Positions 47,911 to 57,750 of a DNA stretch of 64,000 nucleotides are shown piece by piece (the stretch's first letter is position 1; each line of letters starts with the position of its first letter). The stretch is from Yamadazyma tenuis (taxonomy: Eukaryota; Ascomycota; Pichiomycetes; Serinales; Debaryomycetaceae). The translations under genes were made by a program, and so were the position numbers. The notes beneath the pieces are model-generated. The model saw nothing but the letters and a program-made list of their open reading frames with translations. It made no database searches and was not told where the DNA came from. The stretch spans positions 434,001 through 498,000 of the forward strand of contig NC_089461.1 of NCBI RefSeq assembly GCF_029203305.1, written 5' to 3'.

Positions 47911-49482
47911 ATGTCATTATCAAGTACGGAGCTAAATTACTTGGTATGGAGGTATTTGCAGGAGTCAGGCAATGAGCTTGCGGCATATGCATTTGATAAG
48001 GAAACTCTGTGCCTGGAGTTCGAAAAAAACAAGGCGACTGAAGTTTTTTCTAAAATTGAACCAGGTTACTTGGTCAACTTGGTACAGAAAGGAATACTTT
48101 ATTCATTGACCGAAGCTGACGCTAGAGATGAAACCACACGACCTGAGATATTGACTTTCTTTGGTTCCCTCCTAAAGGAAGAAAAGTTCATAGAATTGTC
48201 AAAGACTCTTCCTACTACAAACGACGCAGATGTGGAAATGCGACCAGCAGAAGCAAATGGAGGTGTCAAACACGAGATATCTGATGTCTTCCACACTCAG
48301 AGAGTATCGCCAACAATACAGTTTGACCAGAGTTCTTTCTCCAAGTGGCATCCTTCCACCAATGTATTGGCTTATGTCAAGGCAGATTCAAGCCTATTGA
48401 TAAGTGCAATAAGTGGTGATAAAATAGCTGAAAGTGCTTTCCTAAAAGGCCCTGGTCTTGAAAATGTATGTGACTTGACGGCCGTTTCCTGGTCACCATT
48501 GGGTAATTTAATTGCAACTGCCAACCTTGTGGGTGATCTTTCCTTATGGTCCCCAGACGGTCGATTAAGGAACATCGCCAAAGGTGCTATTCCCCACGAA
48601 GAAGGCACCAAGCCAGAAGTCATATTAGACATCAAGTGGTCCCCAAATGGCCAATATTTCCTCACTGGCGGTTCCAATGGAAAAATATGCTTATGGAATG
48701 GCTCCACATTAAAATTGATTCAAACCGTCACTCACTCCAGCAAGGCATCTTCCGAAGGCTGGTCAACATGCTGGCTAGATGACCTAAGGTTTACCGTGTC
48801 TTGTAAGAGTAATACTATCAAGGTCAACCTCATTGATAACTCCAACGATTTCACTGACGCTAATACCGTTATCAAAACTATTGGCGAATTAAGGGGACAC
48901 GAAGGTCCAGCCTCAGCTTTGTCGTTTAACAATGCTCTGAAATTGCTTATATCATATTCGAATAGCGATAACTTGATTAAGTTATGGCTGCTGAACTCCC
49001 CTGCATCTGAATCCACTGTCTTAAGAGACGAACACAAGATATTACCAGTTGTCTTACTATCATGGTTCCCTCAGGAACTTAATAGTGATTTGATCAGTGT
49101 ATCGATAAATGGAACCATACGAACGTGGTCGTTGGACAAAGAGTCGCCCACCGACTCTGTAAATATCTTCAGGGATGATTCATGCTACAACTTTGATGAT
49201 AAAGAACCGCTCAAAAACAATGGCTCTATCGTATACGCAGCAGAGTTGTCCCCGGATGGGAAATGGCTCGCGTTGGGAGACGACGCCGGAAGGGTTAGTA
49301 TTTGGGACGTGAGCGTATCACCCAGGTGTAAGGGAATATTTGACCAGCATGATTTTGACGGTTCTATCTTAAATGCCGAGTCTGGTAACGGGATCTCATT
49401 CATAAGTTGGAACCAGGGTAGCGACAACTTGAGTGTTTCTTTTCACGGAGCTCCCAGTGTCATCATCAACTGGAACGCATAA
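47911..49482 (+). CDS. SIF2: Sif2, WD40 subunit of the Set3 deacetylase complex
   Basis: Scaffold of the Set3C histone deacetylase complex (TBL1/TBLR1 family). The 523-residue protein starts with a LisH motif, ELNYLVWRYLQESGNELAAYAF (residues 7-28), followed by YLVNLVQKGILYSLTEAD, as in Sif2. A short acidic linker leads to a WD40 propeller with repeats such as LTAVSWSPLGNLIATANLVGDLSLWS, VILDIKWSPNGQYFLTGGSNGKICLW and AAELSPDGKWLALGDDAGRVSIWD. Length matches S. cerevisiae Sif2 (535). No truncation seen. Confidence 0.93.
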   Translation: MSLSSTELNYLVWRYLQESGNELAAYAFDKETLCLEFEKNKATEVFSKIEPGYLVNLVQKGILYSLTEADARDETTRPEILTFFGSLLKEEKFIELSKTLPTTNDADVEMRPAEANGGVKHEISDVFHTQRVSPTIQFDQSSFSKWHPSTNVLAYVKADSSLLISAISGDKIAESAFLKGPGLENVCDLTAVSWSPLGNLIATANLVGDLSLWSPDGRLRNIAKGAIPHEEGTKPEVILDIKWSPNGQYFLTGGSNGKICLWNGSTLKLIQTVTHSSKASSEGWSTCWLDDLRFTVSCKSNTIKVNLIDNSNDFTDANTVIKTIGELRGHEGPASALSFNNALKLLISYSNSDNLIKLWLLNSPASESTVLRDEHKILPVVLLSWFPQELNSDLISVSINGTIRTWSLDKESPTDSVNIFRDDSCYNFDDKEPLKNNGSIVYAAELSPDGKWLALGDDAGRVSIWDVSVSPRCKGIFDQHDFDGSILNAESGNGISFISWNQGSDNLSVSFHGAPSVIINWNA

Positions 49483-49565
49483 CAAAACCTACTGTATTAT
49501 AGTATCATTTCGATGGCACAAAATCTTGTATTATTAGTTATTTTAATTGATTGAATTACATTAGC

Positions 49566-49971
49566 TTAAGCGGTGGCAGCAGCAGTGGCAGCAGCAGCAG
49601 CAGCCTGCGCAGCCCTCAATTGTGGGTTCACCGCTGGGAAAAGAAGGTCTAAGTAGCAAGTACCCAAGGAGAAAATAGCAAGAACAACTCTCAACAAAGG
49701 AGGTTGAGTTGCAGCTTCATCGCCCGAGGAAGGCTTGTTCGTTGGTTCATTCAAGTAAGATTGTACTGCCAAAAACACCGCTGCCCAGGATAACATTTTG
49801 TTTCTCATGAACATAGCGGCCATAGGCAACGATTGGGAAATCATGGAAGAAGCTTCACCCCGAGGTTTTGCTGGGAAATGGTGGTAACTAGAAGGGTTAG
49901 TACAAAAGCATCATCATCCAAGTTTTTATTCGCACATACGGAACCACTTTGTCTTCTCTTACTTTGGACAT
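49566..49971 (-). CDS. Asterix/WDR83OS-like small ER membrane protein (two exons)
   Basis: Asterix is part of the PAT complex that shields polar membrane segments during ER insertion. Exons are 49971-49940 (32 bases) and 49887-49566. The 52-base intron has donor GTATGT, branch TACTAAC and acceptor TAG. Splicing gives 117 residues starting MSKVREDKVVPYHHFPAKPR. The family core follows: SQSLPMAAMFMRNKMLSWAAVFLAVQSYLNEP (first span), then a second span LLRVVLAIFSLGTCYLDLLFP. The tail is alanine-rich (QAAAAAATAAATA). Without the intron the frame would start at 49844 and lose 25 residues. Family assignment is from memory of the pattern and is fairly confident. Confidence 0.8.
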
Positions 49972-50055
49972 AATTGTGGAGTGGAGTTTTTTCGTCGATA
50001 AGTTTTTCGATAAGTTTTCCGCGATCAGATTTTTCATTGTGTATAGAGCTACTTA

Positions 50056-50793
50056 TTATATGATATCTTTTTGATGATAGTAATGGCATACTAGAAGTAC
50101 AATGAACTCAAATGTGTACTTGGCTGTAGAGGATACGGCGGCGTCATTTTCAGACTTCTGCAAGAGCTTGACAGCCTTTTTACCGAGTCCGCGTATAATG
50201 GCACAGTCAGAATACTCAAGAACACTATCAGTTCTTAAAAGCAAGCAGTAGATCCACTGGGAAAGGTTGTCATTTGTCTTGTTACTGAGCCATGACGTCA
50301 AATGAACCAAAAGCCTCATGGCGGTGATGTGGTCAAATTGGTATTGAATCACTTCGAATGCTGGTGGGGGATTGTCTATCACGTATTTACGCCAGAGACT
50401 GGCAGATTCGGGCTGTTCCCAAGGAGGGTGTGAGGACCGCTCCAAACTCAAGTCTGAATCAATCTGACTTTTGGTTCTCCGAAAGTCCTTTAAAAACACA
50501 TTCTTCCATTTCTCTAGGGGCTCTTCGAGCTGGACATTTCCTATATTCGTATTGATGTAGAACTCGGTGCTCGAGTCACTTTGGTAAAGCTTCTCAGAGG
50601 TGCTATCACTGGCCACTTCAGTAGGAGTCATGTAGGACACAGTTTCAGCTTCTTGTCGAACAGATGCCAAATACTCATAAACAGCCAGCTTTTGTACGGG
50701 TATGCCCTCGATTACCTCTTCGTATTCTACGGGTATCACCTCATTGGCCAGCTTGTCCCTGGAGGAATCCCGTTCCTGTAGCCTTCTTTTCAT
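50056..50793 (-). CDS. BRR1: Brr1, snRNP assembly factor (Gemin2/SIP1 family)
   Basis: Helps assemble the Sm ring on spliceosomal snRNAs. The ATG at 50793 gives 245 residues; the open frame upstream lacks an ATG and crosses the divergent finger gene. The family signature is YEYLASVRQEAETVSYM (about residue 37 on). Later come PLEKWKNVFLKDFRRTKSQI, a PPWEQPESASLWRKYVIDNPP segment and a C-terminal helical block (RLLVHLTSWLSNKTNDNLSQWIYCLLLR). The C-terminal helices match Gemin2 organisation. Divergence of the family makes a by-eye call moderately strong. It sits 52 bases from the ZNF511-like start. Confidence 0.78.
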   Translation of the reverse strand: MKRRLQERDSSRDKLANEVIPVEYEEVIEGIPVQKLAVYEYLASVRQEAETVSYMTPTEVASDSTSEKLYQSDSSTEFYINTNIGNVQLEEPLEKWKNVFLKDFRRTKSQIDSDLSLERSSHPPWEQPESASLWRKYVIDNPPPAFEVIQYQFDHITAMRLLVHLTSWLSNKTNDNLSQWIYCLLLRTDSVLEYSDCAIIRGLGKKAVKLLQKSENDAAVSSTAKYTFEFIVLLVCHYYHQKDII

Positions 50794-50845
50794 GAGATGG
50801 GTTTCTAATAAATGTATTCTTGTGCCCCGCGAAATATCACTATTA

Positions 50846-51253
50846 ATGAGCAAGAGAAGAAGGTCAGAAGAGCTACTACCAAGTACCACATCTGCTACCG
50901 TACCAACAATAGTATGCACACTAGGGTATTGTGTTCAAGCACCACCTGAATTCTCGAGTTACCCCGAATATGAATTGCACGTCCAAACCCACCATACACA
51001 TATATGTCATGCCTGTAAGAAGAGGTTCCCATCGGCTCCAATACTATCGATGCACATAGAAGAGAAACACGACCCGTTCTTTGTAATAAAAAGAGATCAA
51101 GGTCTTAAAGTGTACAAATGTTTCAAGTCCTACAATGAAATTAATCCCTGTCATAAAGTGTGCTCAGATAGAAAGAAGAGAAGACTCCATATGATCGACA
51201 AGCATGGGTATCCCAGAGACTATAACTTTAGTATTATTGATCGTGGACTATGA
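50846..51253 (+). CDS. C2H2 zinc-finger protein, ZNF511-like
   Basis: A 135-residue protein starting MSKRRRSEELLPS at the ATG at 50846. Its three finger-like units are CTLGYCVQAPPEFSSYPEYELHVQTHH, CHACKKRFPSAPILSMHIEEKH and CFKSYNEINPCHKVCSDRKKRRLHMIDKH. It ends GYPRDYNFSIIDRGL. The IEEKHDPFF segment and terminal HGYPRDYNF pattern resemble the ZNF511 family of animals and fission yeast, whose function is little known. I recall no S. cerevisiae counterpart. It converges on TFB4 with a 17-base gap. Confidence 0.75.
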   Translation: MSKRRRSEELLPSTTSATVPTIVCTLGYCVQAPPEFSSYPEYELHVQTHHTHICHACKKRFPSAPILSMHIEEKHDPFFVIKRDQGLKVYKCFKSYNEINPCHKVCSDRKKRRLHMIDKHGYPRDYNFSIIDRGL

Positions 51254-51270
51254 TACTACGTAGTAAAAGT

Positions 51271-52461
51271 TCATGCTTCCGGAGCCGGGGTGGATGATTC
51301 GCTGCTACCATTATCGAGCTTCCGTTTCTTCACCACAGGTTTACGTTTGAGCTTAGCGATGAGCTTCTCATCAAAATGCGAGTTGCAAGTGGGGCAGCTC
51401 ATTCTGTCAGGAATCTCACTCATGATACAGAGGCATACAGAACACACGTATCCAATCTCCACACTCTTTCCGGTGATGAAACAACTGGCTTTGTAATTGA
51501 CGTTGGAGTTGGTGGGCAATATCATCAATGGTCGTATGGAAGGCTCAATAAAGTATGCCGTACAGAGCACTTGAATAAGCCCAAGTGGTTTTTCGATATG
51601 GAGATAGACTCCATTGGTGGCATCTGCTGCCTGTTGTAAATAGGATGAGTCTTTTCGGCCGAGCTTGGCGATATCTATAGCCACCTTCATTTTCTGGGCC
51701 CCGAAAATCGCTTTCATTAGTGAAATATACTTGATGTCTTCGTTATCATTTGGAGTCACCACCAAAATTCGGGACTTCATTCGACTGGTTCCATAACTAT
51801 TGGCGTTGGTACCCGAAGATGCTCCTGCGGTGGATGATTCTTTGTTAGAGATGTTGGCTGCTGACGAAATTGCAGATGCAGTGGTGGTGGAAATCGACTG
51901 GTCGAGTTTCATCATCCGATTTGTGTACGATAATGCTAAGCTTAAAGCCCCGGAAAGCCTGGAAGAGCCAGTAACCTTGTCATCTTGTGCGTGGGTTATA
52001 TCAGACATTGTTTGGCTCAAACCACTTAGCACAGTTTCGTCCACAACCCGAAACTGTCGATACATTCCCTTGGTGACAAAGCTGAGCTCTTCTGACTTGT
52101 TAGAGTTTTCGACGGTTTCTTCAGATGTGACGTTTAGTGGTATTTCCTCGTATGTCTTGCTCGTGTCTGGATAAAGGAACTTGGACCCTGCTGGCGAGCT
52201 AAGCACAAAGGCTACTTGGTTGGAATTGTTGAGTGACAAATGCCCGTTCAAAAACACCAAAAGTGACTTCACCACATCCATTATAGACGTTTGATCTTTG
52301 ATGTTGAACCATCCTTCAGGCGATACTTCAAGAACTATTGTTAGGAGAGATGGATCGTCATTCAGTACATCAGATCCATGGACCTCAATAAATGTGTTAT
52401 CTGAAATCTCATCCATCGCCGTTATATATTTACTTGATTTATCTTGAAGGTGCGCATCCAT
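51271..52461 (-). CDS. TFB4: TFIIH core subunit Tfb4 (p34)
   Basis: Subunit of TFIIH, needed for RNA polymerase II initiation and nucleotide-excision repair. The ATG at 52461 gives 396 residues. A von Willebrand-like domain begins PSLLTIVLEVSPEGWFNI and includes SLLVFLNGHLSLNNSNQVAFVLSS. The family segment SRILVVTPNDNEDIKYISLMKAIFGAQKMKVAIDIAKLG and QQAADATNGVYLHIEKPLGLIQVL follow. A C-terminal C4 zinc finger reads CSVCLCIMSEIPDRMSCPTC. A serine- and alanine-rich insert (about 195-225) precedes MKSRILVV. Length is a little above S. cerevisiae (338). Confidence 0.95.
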   Translation of the reverse strand: MDAHLQDKSSKYITAMDEISDNTFIEVHGSDVLNDDPSLLTIVLEVSPEGWFNIKDQTSIMDVVKSLLVFLNGHLSLNNSNQVAFVLSSPAGSKFLYPDTSKTYEEIPLNVTSEETVENSNKSEELSFVTKGMYRQFRVVDETVLSGLSQTMSDITHAQDDKVTGSSRLSGALSLALSYTNRMMKLDQSISTTTASAISSAANISNKESSTAGASSGTNANSYGTSRMKSRILVVTPNDNEDIKYISLMKAIFGAQKMKVAIDIAKLGRKDSSYLQQAADATNGVYLHIEKPLGLIQVLCTAYFIEPSIRPLMILPTNSNVNYKASCFITGKSVEIGYVCSVCLCIMSEIPDRMSCPTCNSHFDEKLIAKLKRKPVVKKRKLDNGSSESSTPAPEA

Positions 52462-52564
52462 TATATTACTGGTGCAATATATTGCAGCTACATAAAACCT
52501 ATAGGGGAGCAAAAAGGTATCAGGCAGTTAATATCGTATGTCTGTTCTGCTGAGATGTCCACGC

Positions 52565-53071
52565 TCACTCACCAATGTCCTCGTACCAATCGTGTGGTCT
52601 TTCTTTAATGAACTTGGCCATCAAATCCTTACACTCTTGGTTATTGAGATTTATAAGCTCTACCCCCTTTTCTTTGATCCAGTCTTCACCTCCCACAAAC
52701 GTCTCGTTTTCGCCCATCACAATCCGCTTGATTCCATACATTAAGCACGCACCAGTACACATATTACATGGTGATAGCGTGGTGTACATGGTACAGTTCT
52801 TGTAAGCAGAACCTGGTAATCTGCCAGCGCTTTCAAGAGTCGACATCTCTCCATGGAGGATGGCCGAGTTCTTTTGGAACCGCATATTGTGGCCACGGCC
52901 TAAGATGGTACCATCTTCCAGGATCAAGGCTCCTCCAATGGGAACACCTCCTTCGGCATAACCTGTAAACTTTTAGTAATGTTCAAAATACATTATTGTG
53001 TGTCATGTATACGTACCTTTCTTTGCCTCCTCTATGGCAATGGCCATTCCTTTTTGGTCATCAAATGGCAT
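52565..53071 (-). CDS. FCY1: Cytosine deaminase (two exons)
   Basis: Zinc enzyme that converts cytosine to uracil in pyrimidine salvage; it also activates the drug 5-fluorocytosine. Exons are 53071-53017 and 52962-52565 (150 residues; S. cerevisiae 158). The 54-base intron has donor GTACGT, branch TTACTAAAA and acceptor CAG. Splicing joins MPFDDQKGMAIAIEEAKKG to YAEGGVPIGGALI. Zinc and catalytic motifs are HGEMSTLE and SPCNMC, and the end is RPHDWYEDIGE. Codon 33 is CTG where Candida proteins have serine, supporting CUG-Ser translation. Confidence 0.97.
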
Positions 53072-53160
53072 TATTTTCGAATTGAGGATAATATTAATGA
53101 GGATTATTCTAGATGTGTGATGGCTTCGCGGAGTACAATCCTCGCAATTGTGCAACGTTT

Positions 53161-56100
53161 TCACCGAACTATTTTCAATACTCCACCACGGTCTGCTGTC
53201 ACCACTATCTCATACGGAATGGACACGAAACCTATGTCGTTGATGACATCGAGATTCTTTACAGGATTCTGGTGATCTTTTGTAAGGGTTTTACTAGCTT
53301 TCTCATTCGTGAAACCCATTCTCTGGTTCAACATGGTTCTGGTAAATGTGTAACCGGAGTTGGAAATAGACCGCTCAAGCTCATCCAACTTCCAGAATAT
53401 GAGTCTTCCTGAAGATATGGAGTTCACTATGTACACTCCTGAAATATGTTTGTACATCTTCATGTATCCGAGATTGTCATTTATACGCGCCTGTTCAAGG
53501 TCTAAAGGAAGTTCATTTAGAATATCCTTCACAGAATTCGAGCTGTCCTTGATCTCTTCTATCGAGTAGTGTTGGACTGTCGGGTTGGGTTCGTATGGTG
53601 ATAGAATTTCTCTACACTCTAGTGTAGGTATTTCCCAGATGGTTATCACGGGATCTGATGTTCCTCCGATGGCTGCAAAATACTCGCAGCTCGAATCAAT
53701 TCTGAAATCTGGAGACAACAATATCAATTGTTTAATCTGTGTACCAACACTCAGGCTCCTAGATATAATCTTACAAGACTTTACAAGAACTGAAAACCTT
53801 ATATCCCATAGACAGAGTAGTCCCTTGTCGGTTCCAGTCAATAGCCAACCTTTTCTAGAATCCAAGATCACTGAGGTGGGAACTCCATGAACTAAGGGAT
53901 TCTGTAGCTCAAACTCACGTTTCATAGTGATAACGTTGAAGGATAGGATTCGAGACTTGGACGTAGCTACTATCATGGTGGTTTTGATGTTATCGTAGTT
54001 GAACAAGATCAAAGTGGCGTATTCTCCATGGAGATCATACTTTCTTATGAGCACTAGTTTGGAATATTTCAATATCTTTTTATTCTTGCCCCTGCTGACA
54101 TCAACTCGGAAGAGCCTGATTCTGCCATCTATTGTGCTCACAGCAAATATGTTCCTATTTTTCATGAAGCAAACCTTAATAATTGCTGATTTGAATTGAG
54201 CTGTCAAACTGGGAGTCTTGACCATGATGTTCTTCTCGAGTTTCAGCGAATCCCACACCTTTAATATACCTGACTCCGAACCAGTGACAAAAAACTCGGA
54301 GCTTGGGTTTACGGCAATGCAGACAAGACTATCAGGGGACCTTGGATCACTGTTGGTATTGATAAGGGAAATGCACTTACCTTCTGGTACCCAATCGGCT
54401 GATTTTGGCTCATTGATCTTGACTGGGTCTCCAAATTCACTAAAGGAGTTTATAGACAACTCGAAATCAACATTTTGTAAATAGTGAAGAATATGTGGAT
54501 TAAGCCCTTGATAACTATGCTTCATGTTAGAGATGATAACCTTCTCGTCATTCGAGCTGATCACCTTATGTGTGATATTTGAGTCGCCGGAAGTTGTCAA
54601 GTATTTGTTAGATTGGAGATTGCCATGCCCATGGGAATCGTTATTGAGCTCTAATTCTCCAAACACATTTTCTTGGATAGTTTGTATGGATGCGGTAACT
54701 TTCGAGAAATTTGGCAAAACCAATGAATTAGACCCACTCCTTCCCGTCTTTGGAGTCTTAGTGATAGAATCTTGAGGAACATTTGAAGATAATCCGTTTG
54801 ATGCTGATGTTACAACCTCTGACTTGTAACTGACTTCAAAAAAAATGTTTCTTGGTTTGATTTCAACTGCATTGACGTCCAGAAACGTCCCTACCGAGTT
54901 CGCTATATGCAAAGACATCCCACGGCTGACTTGCAAGACGTACGCTCTCAACATAAAAGGTTTCCAGAAGTCTTTTTCCTCTAAGCCCACTGCCTTGAGC
55001 TTCAACAACCACTGCTTATCATCGTGAGTTAATGGGATTGACAGATGGGCTAGTGAGGTTCTGTTGGGAATAGAGAACGAGTTACCGTTTGATCGAGAAG
55101 GAACGAATACCAGTTTTCCTAAATTCTTGGAAAATGTGGTGAACTTCGATGGACTCGTCATGGTCATGCTCTCTTGCTTCCAAAACAACGACTTTTCTGT
55201 ACCTGCACTAGCCCAATTCAATAGCATCTGGTACATCACCTTCGTTAATGGTTTAGTAAGACAAGGATACAAACTATCCCAGTTTATATTCGTCACATCG
55301 TATGTCAAATATGCCTTTATCTGAGGATACAAGAAACAAAACCTATCAGCATTCAGGAGATTTGCGTTGATCGAAAGAACCAATTGTAAGACAGATTGTC
55401 GGATCCATTCATTGGGGTGGAGGAAAAAATGTACCGTATTACTCAAGAGCTCCTTGTAGATATTCAAGGCATTAAACTCAGAAGCAGGGTTTATTAACCT
55501 CAGTGAGACGAAATTGACAAATATTTCAATCACTTCTAGGACAACCAACTGTTCTGAGTCACTTAATGTTTGAAGCAATAATGGAAGGAGATACTGCTCG
55601 AATGATAAAACCCCGACGTAAGGGCCAATAAACAAGATCGACTTCAAGAAGTGAAGCTTCAATTCAATATCCGGGTCGTTGAGGTAAGTGATCAAATGGG
55701 GGAGGATAATATCGTTAGTTTTATCGACCCCAAAGAACCGGCAAAGAGGTTTGATATTGTCAACCAATGCAGCTCTCACCTTCGGATTAGGATCTGTTAA
55801 AAGTAAGGAAGAAATCTCCTCGAACACCAAGTAGAGATTCTCTTTGGAAACCGAAGCATTACCCTGATTAGCCCCATACTGTTCACCTTCATGCACCAGG
55901 CCCAAAGGTTTGGTTTTAAATGTTTTAGCCATCATCCAAAACCTATTTGCAACTTCGGCTAAGTGTGGTACACACGAAGCCAACTTGATCTTCACCAATT
56001 CGCTTTCTTTGACATCATTGTCTGAACTTATGAGCTTCACTAACTTGGGCAAAAGATACTCGGATGTCATTGAAACATTCAATGGGGAGATGTAGGAACA

Positions 56101-57627
56101 TGAATCGAGAATAGTGGCTATTGCATCTAAAGCGGCTACCACAACTTTCGAGGAATACGACTCTGTTTTCGTATTTTCATCCATACTGATACCTGGCAAA
56201 CTCATGCCATCGTAACCTTTGAAAGAAAATCTTTCAATGTACTCGTCGATGAGTTTACATAAATACGGTAAGGATCTGTCAAGTTTGCAGGCATCGTTCA
56301 CTCTTTCACTCAAAGCAGTTATAAGCTCACATGCCTTTATTTTTGAAGCTGGTTGTTTCAAGGTGTTCATCAACGAAAATACAAAGTTCAATATTATGAG
56401 TGATGACTGTTGCAGTTCCCCTATATCTTGGAAACTCGATGTTTTTCTGATTTGATAGTTCTTTGGCATGCCCGGAAGATTCAAATTCATCCCCATAGAA
56501 CCAGTCAAAGCATCAACGGAATAGTCGAATTTCAAATTGTAAGAAATTTTATCGAAGTTCTTGTGTATGTAATCGATTCTGTTATCGCTCGGAGTGACAT
56601 GTCGGTCATTTTCATTTCCTTTGAACTCGTTATTATCGTTCAATCTTCTAATAAAATCGTACAAAAACGAATAAAACGATTGGGGGAATATCAAATTCTG
56701 GTATTCAGAAAGCAACTGTTTAGCAGATTGCCTTTGGTTGGGATTGAACAGAATTAGCTTCAAAATCATGTCTCTAACATGAGCATCTGGAATGCCTGAA
56801 AGATCGGGAGTGTACTCTTTTTTGATGTACCTGAATAATCCTGATAAAGTGAACAACGGTTCTCCATCCAAATAAAGTTCTCCGATTATACACCCCAAAC
56901 TAAACAAGTCCATCTGTTCAGTGATTTGGTTCTTACCAGTGAAATGATCGTTTTCATCAAAATTTTGAAGCTTTTCGGACTCGGACCCAGAATTGTAGAA
57001 CCGCTCAGGGGCCAAGTTGCACACTCTTCTGTCAGATGTATCAAAGTAGAAGGAAAACTGGTTGGGATTATCCTCAGGAATGTAGACGGGTTTGGAATAA
57101 CTGGCAAAATCAGCTAGCATTATCCAGTTGGAACTAGACACCATAAAGTTCTCTAGTTTCAAGTCACCATGGCGAATGTGGAGATTGCTGTGGAGATTAT
57201 CGATGATCTTGAGCATCTGAAACGCAATAAAATTCTTCTCAATGGGTTCAAGAAACGGTCTTATAGAAAGCCTGTCATATAAGTTTGTCTTGACCAACTG
57301 ACGAATAAGATAAGCAGCTCTGTCAGTTTCGATGAACTTGTTGGTGGGCAAGTAGCAATTGAATTGGTCCAAAAGTGAAGCTTCTTTTACCATAAGTTCT
57401 GTGTATTCCTGCAAGTTTATGTTGAACGAATTGACGTTGTTGGAGGGCTTAATTAAGATTTTGATAATGATGGCATCTCCAGTATTGAGGTCAATGGCTT
57501 TGATTGTCTTTAGAAACCGGGAATTATTGATGAGTTCGACATACTGGATATTGTCGAAGATATCCACGTACGAAGAGATGGCCACAGTTGGAGCCGATGG
57601 CGCTAGTAGCGATAATCGAGCACCCAT
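53161..57627 (-). CDS. VPS15: Vps15, regulatory kinase of the Vps34 PI3-kinase complex
   Basis: Membrane anchor and regulator of Vps34, acting in autophagy and endosomal sorting. The ATG at 57627 is chosen because it starts MGARLSLL, the N-myristoylation signal found in Vps15; the frame continues 30 codons upstream. The protein has 1488 residues (S. cerevisiae 1454). Order: kinase-like domain with divergent loops (HGDLKLENFM instead of HRDLK, LADFAS), then HEAT repeats (about 400-830, LLTDPNPKVRAALVDNIKPL), a linker, and a C-terminal WD40 propeller (about 1090-1488, FFVTGSESGILKVWDSL, GWLLTGTDKGLLCLWDIR). It lies between RPS13 and FCY1 on the same strand. Confidence 0.96.
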   Translation of the reverse strand: MGARLSLLAPSAPTVAISSYVDIFDNIQYVELINNSRFLKTIKAIDLNTGDAIIIKILIKPSNNVNSFNINLQEYTELMVKEASLLDQFNCYLPTNKFIETDRAAYLIRQLVKTNLYDRLSIRPFLEPIEKNFIAFQMLKIIDNLHSNLHIRHGDLKLENFMVSSSNWIMLADFASYSKPVYIPEDNPNQFSFYFDTSDRRVCNLAPERFYNSGSESEKLQNFDENDHFTGKNQITEQMDLFSLGCIIGELYLDGEPLFTLSGLFRYIKKEYTPDLSGIPDAHVRDMILKLILFNPNQRQSAKQLLSEYQNLIFPQSFYSFLYDFIRRLNDNNEFKGNENDRHVTPSDNRIDYIHKNFDKISYNLKFDYSVDALTGSMGMNLNLPGMPKNYQIRKTSSFQDIGELQQSSLIILNFVFSLMNTLKQPASKIKACELITALSERVNDACKLDRSLPYLCKLIDEYIERFSFKGYDGMSLPGISMDENTKTESYSSKVVVAALDAIATILDSCSYISPLNVSMTSEYLLPKLVKLISSDNDVKESELVKIKLASCVPHLAEVANRFWMMAKTFKTKPLGLVHEGEQYGANQGNASVSKENLYLVFEEISSLLLTDPNPKVRAALVDNIKPLCRFFGVDKTNDIILPHLITYLNDPDIELKLHFLKSILFIGPYVGVLSFEQYLLPLLLQTLSDSEQLVVLEVIEIFVNFVSLRLINPASEFNALNIYKELLSNTVHFFLHPNEWIRQSVLQLVLSINANLLNADRFCFLYPQIKAYLTYDVTNINWDSLYPCLTKPLTKVMYQMLLNWASAGTEKSLFWKQESMTMTSPSKFTTFSKNLGKLVFVPSRSNGNSFSIPNRTSLAHLSIPLTHDDKQWLLKLKAVGLEEKDFWKPFMLRAYVLQVSRGMSLHIANSVGTFLDVNAVEIKPRNIFFEVSYKSEVVTSASNGLSSNVPQDSITKTPKTGRSGSNSLVLPNFSKVTASIQTIQENVFGELELNNDSHGHGNLQSNKYLTTSGDSNITHKVISSNDEKVIISNMKHSYQGLNPHILHYLQNVDFELSINSFSEFGDPVKINEPKSADWVPEGKCISLINTNSDPRSPDSLVCIAVNPSSEFFVTGSESGILKVWDSLKLEKNIMVKTPSLTAQFKSAIIKVCFMKNRNIFAVSTIDGRIRLFRVDVSRGKNKKILKYSKLVLIRKYDLHGEYATLILFNYDNIKTTMIVATSKSRILSFNVITMKREFELQNPLVHGVPTSVILDSRKGWLLTGTDKGLLCLWDIRFSVLVKSCKIISRSLSVGTQIKQLILLSPDFRIDSSCEYFAAIGGTSDPVITIWEIPTLECREILSPYEPNPTVQHYSIEEIKDSSNSVKDILNELPLDLEQARINDNLGYMKMYKHISGVYIVNSISSGRLIFWKLDELERSISNSGYTFTRTMLNQRMGFTNEKASKTLTKDHQNPVKNLDVINDIGFVSIPYEIVVTADRGGVLKIVR

Positions 57628-57750
57628 AATATGCTTGAGGAATTCGTGTGGTTTCGCGATATCGATAAAATCCCTCTCTAGAGCTATTATTATACAATTC
57701 ATTATAAAAATATACATATTTTTATTAGAAAAAAATGGAGTATAGATTAT

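Noticed and set aside
57628..57717. 30-residue extension of VPS15
   Set aside because: The ATG at 57627 gives the conserved MGARLSLL myristoylation start.
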